Of a stretch of DNA of 5,455 bases, positions 4,965 to 5,455 are shown one piece after another. This stretch comes from Bacteroidota bacterium (GTDB lineage Bacteria; Bacteroidota; Bacteroidia; UKL13-3). Position numbers and translations under genes: made by a program. The stretch covers positions 1 through 5,455 of the forward strand of contig RDYC01000363.1 in the NCBI GenBank assembly GCA_004293295.1. The letters run 5' to 3'. The notes beneath the pieces are model-generated. The model saw only the letters and a program-made list of their open reading frames with translations, did not search any database and had not been told where the DNA came from. Position 1 is the first letter of the stretch. Every line of letters begins with the position of its first letter.

Positions 4965-4975
4965 CTATAAAGTTG
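4946..4975. promoter_or_regulatory. Palindromes overlapping the promoter, candidate antitoxin operators
   Basis: TATTTTTATAAAAATA (4946-4961) is a perfect 16-base palindrome lying exactly between the -33 and -7 elements. Next to it, CAACT-ATAA-AGTTG (4962-4975) is an inverted repeat with five-base arms that covers the -33 element. Type II antitoxins usually repress their own operon, and the MqsA-like helix-turn-helix of this one would need a two-fold symmetric site. The classical MqsA site AACCT-N3-AGGTT is not present. Binding is inferred from position only, and the first palindrome is pure A/T, so chance is possible. Confidence 0.45.
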
Positions 4976-5095
4976 ATAAATTATAAATTTTAAACACAAA
5001 TTAAACTTATTAGTGTTTTGCTTATTGGGTGTTTTTTTATCGCTTGTGGGATGTGGGTGAGCTAGGGTACCAAATGGGATATTTAACGCAAACAA

Positions 5096-5455
5096 TTATT
5101 TTTCAAGAATCATGTTACCCTTTTTATCAAAACTAATTTTGTAAGTGTATCTTTTAAATGTGTTGGATTTCCAATCTTTAATTGAAAGTGTGATGTATTC
5201 ACCAAGTAGAGCGTAATTTCCAATATAAGAAGATTGATAATCTCCGGAATGGTAGGTCTTAACTTCACCATCAAGCAGGAACTCAATGGCTTCATAGTCG
5301 TATTGACGTTGGTTATTACTTTCTGTAGTTAATGTTATTTTCTTTTTTTTCAATTCATTACTTAATACATCGTCTAATACCCAAAGCCCAGCGGTAATTT
5401 TAGTGATGTATTCATTGTTAAAATTGGAAACCACTTTACCGGTTGAATCTAGATG
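5096..5455 (-). CDS. C-terminal part of an unrecognised protein, possibly lipocalin-like (cut by window edge)
   Basis: The minus frame is open from the window edge to a TAA at 5096-5098. An internal GTG (5432-5434) could be a start, but the frame stays open above it (HLDSTGK precedes it), so the gene probably begins outside the window. At least 119 residues are visible. After VVSNFNNEYITKITAG comes a Gly-x-Trp (GLW), then alternating short strands: EAIEFLLDGEVKTYHSGDY, YALLGEYITLSIKDW and RYTYKISFDKKGNMILEK at the C-terminus. This pattern of GxW followed by beta-hairpins ending in a final strand is like the small lipocalin-like domains common in Bacteroidota exported proteins. The match is by pattern only and no function is assigned. 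A GC-poor spacer of about 120 bases separates its stop from the promoter region of the toxin operon. Confidence 0.55.
   Translation of the reverse strand, partial: HLDSTGKVVSNFNNEYITKITAGLWVLDDVLSNELKKKKITLTTESNNQRQYDYEAIEFLLDGEVKTYHSGDYQSSYIGNYALLGEYITLSIKDWKSNTFKRYTYKISFDKKGNMILEK

Noticed and set aside
4594..4993. Plus-strand open frames opposite the toxin gene
   Set aside because: Antisense to the toxin, whose motifs and operon position are convincing.
5031..5040. T-run as an intrinsic terminator
   Set aside because: No stable GC stem precedes the T-run on the plus strand, and on the minus strand it reads as A-run, the wrong polarity for the gene ending at 5096.
1..5455. CRISPR array, tRNA or rRNA genes
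   Set aside because: No regularly spaced short repeats and no tRNA- or rRNA-like sequence were seen; the only long repeat occurs twice.

Overview
The window looks like a chromosomal segment of a member of the Bacteroidota. It is AT-rich, starts are preceded by A-rich stretches rather than strong Shine-Dalgarno sites, there is a TAnnTTTG-type -7 promoter box, and it holds a PorV/PorQ-like outer-membrane protein. All intact genes lie on the minus strand. The only plus-strand gene trace is a decayed secreted-protein gene.

Reading from the left, 1-203 is the start of an unrecognised membrane-anchored protein that runs off the window. Positions 204-356 are a short spacer with a perfect 9-bp hairpin. 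Positions 357-1813 are the wreck of a type I restriction-modification operon enclosed by two direct copies of a structured repeat (A at 357-538, B at 1602-1813). In transcription order it keeps only the 3' end of hsdR (1237-1522, broken), an intact four-helix-bundle gene (588-1163), and the first 18 codons of hsdM (538-591). The hsdM start overlaps the previous stop, and the gene then runs straight into repeat A. The rest of hsdM, and any hsdS, is gone. Positions 1828-2874 encode the PorV/PorQ-like outer-membrane beta-barrel protein.

Positions 2875-3294 contain no gene but are rich in inverted repeats, including a 9-bp inverted repeat that encloses a candidate -7 box. Positions 3295-3562 (+) are a secreted-protein pseudogene with several in-frame stops, meeting the antitoxin gene tail-to-tail. 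Positions 3559-4917 are a two-gene toxin-antitoxin operon. The small toxin gene comes first and resembles MqsR. Six bases later comes a 334-residue antitoxin that joins an MqsA/YgiT-like N-terminus, whose zinc ligands are mostly lost, to an MqsA-like helix-turn-helix and a C-terminal SocA/Panacea (DUF4065) domain. A promoter with a well-formed -7 box and overlapping palindromes sits just upstream, which suits autoregulation. Positions 5096-5455 are the 3' part of a gene with a possible lipocalin-like C-terminus, cut by the window edge.

The most interesting elements are the MqsR/MqsA-Panacea hybrid module and the pair of structured repeats bracketing a collapsed restriction locus in which only the four-helix-bundle gene is still open. 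Together they give the picture of a variable defence-type region that has undergone deletion. Assignments rest on reading motifs by eye; no database search was possible.
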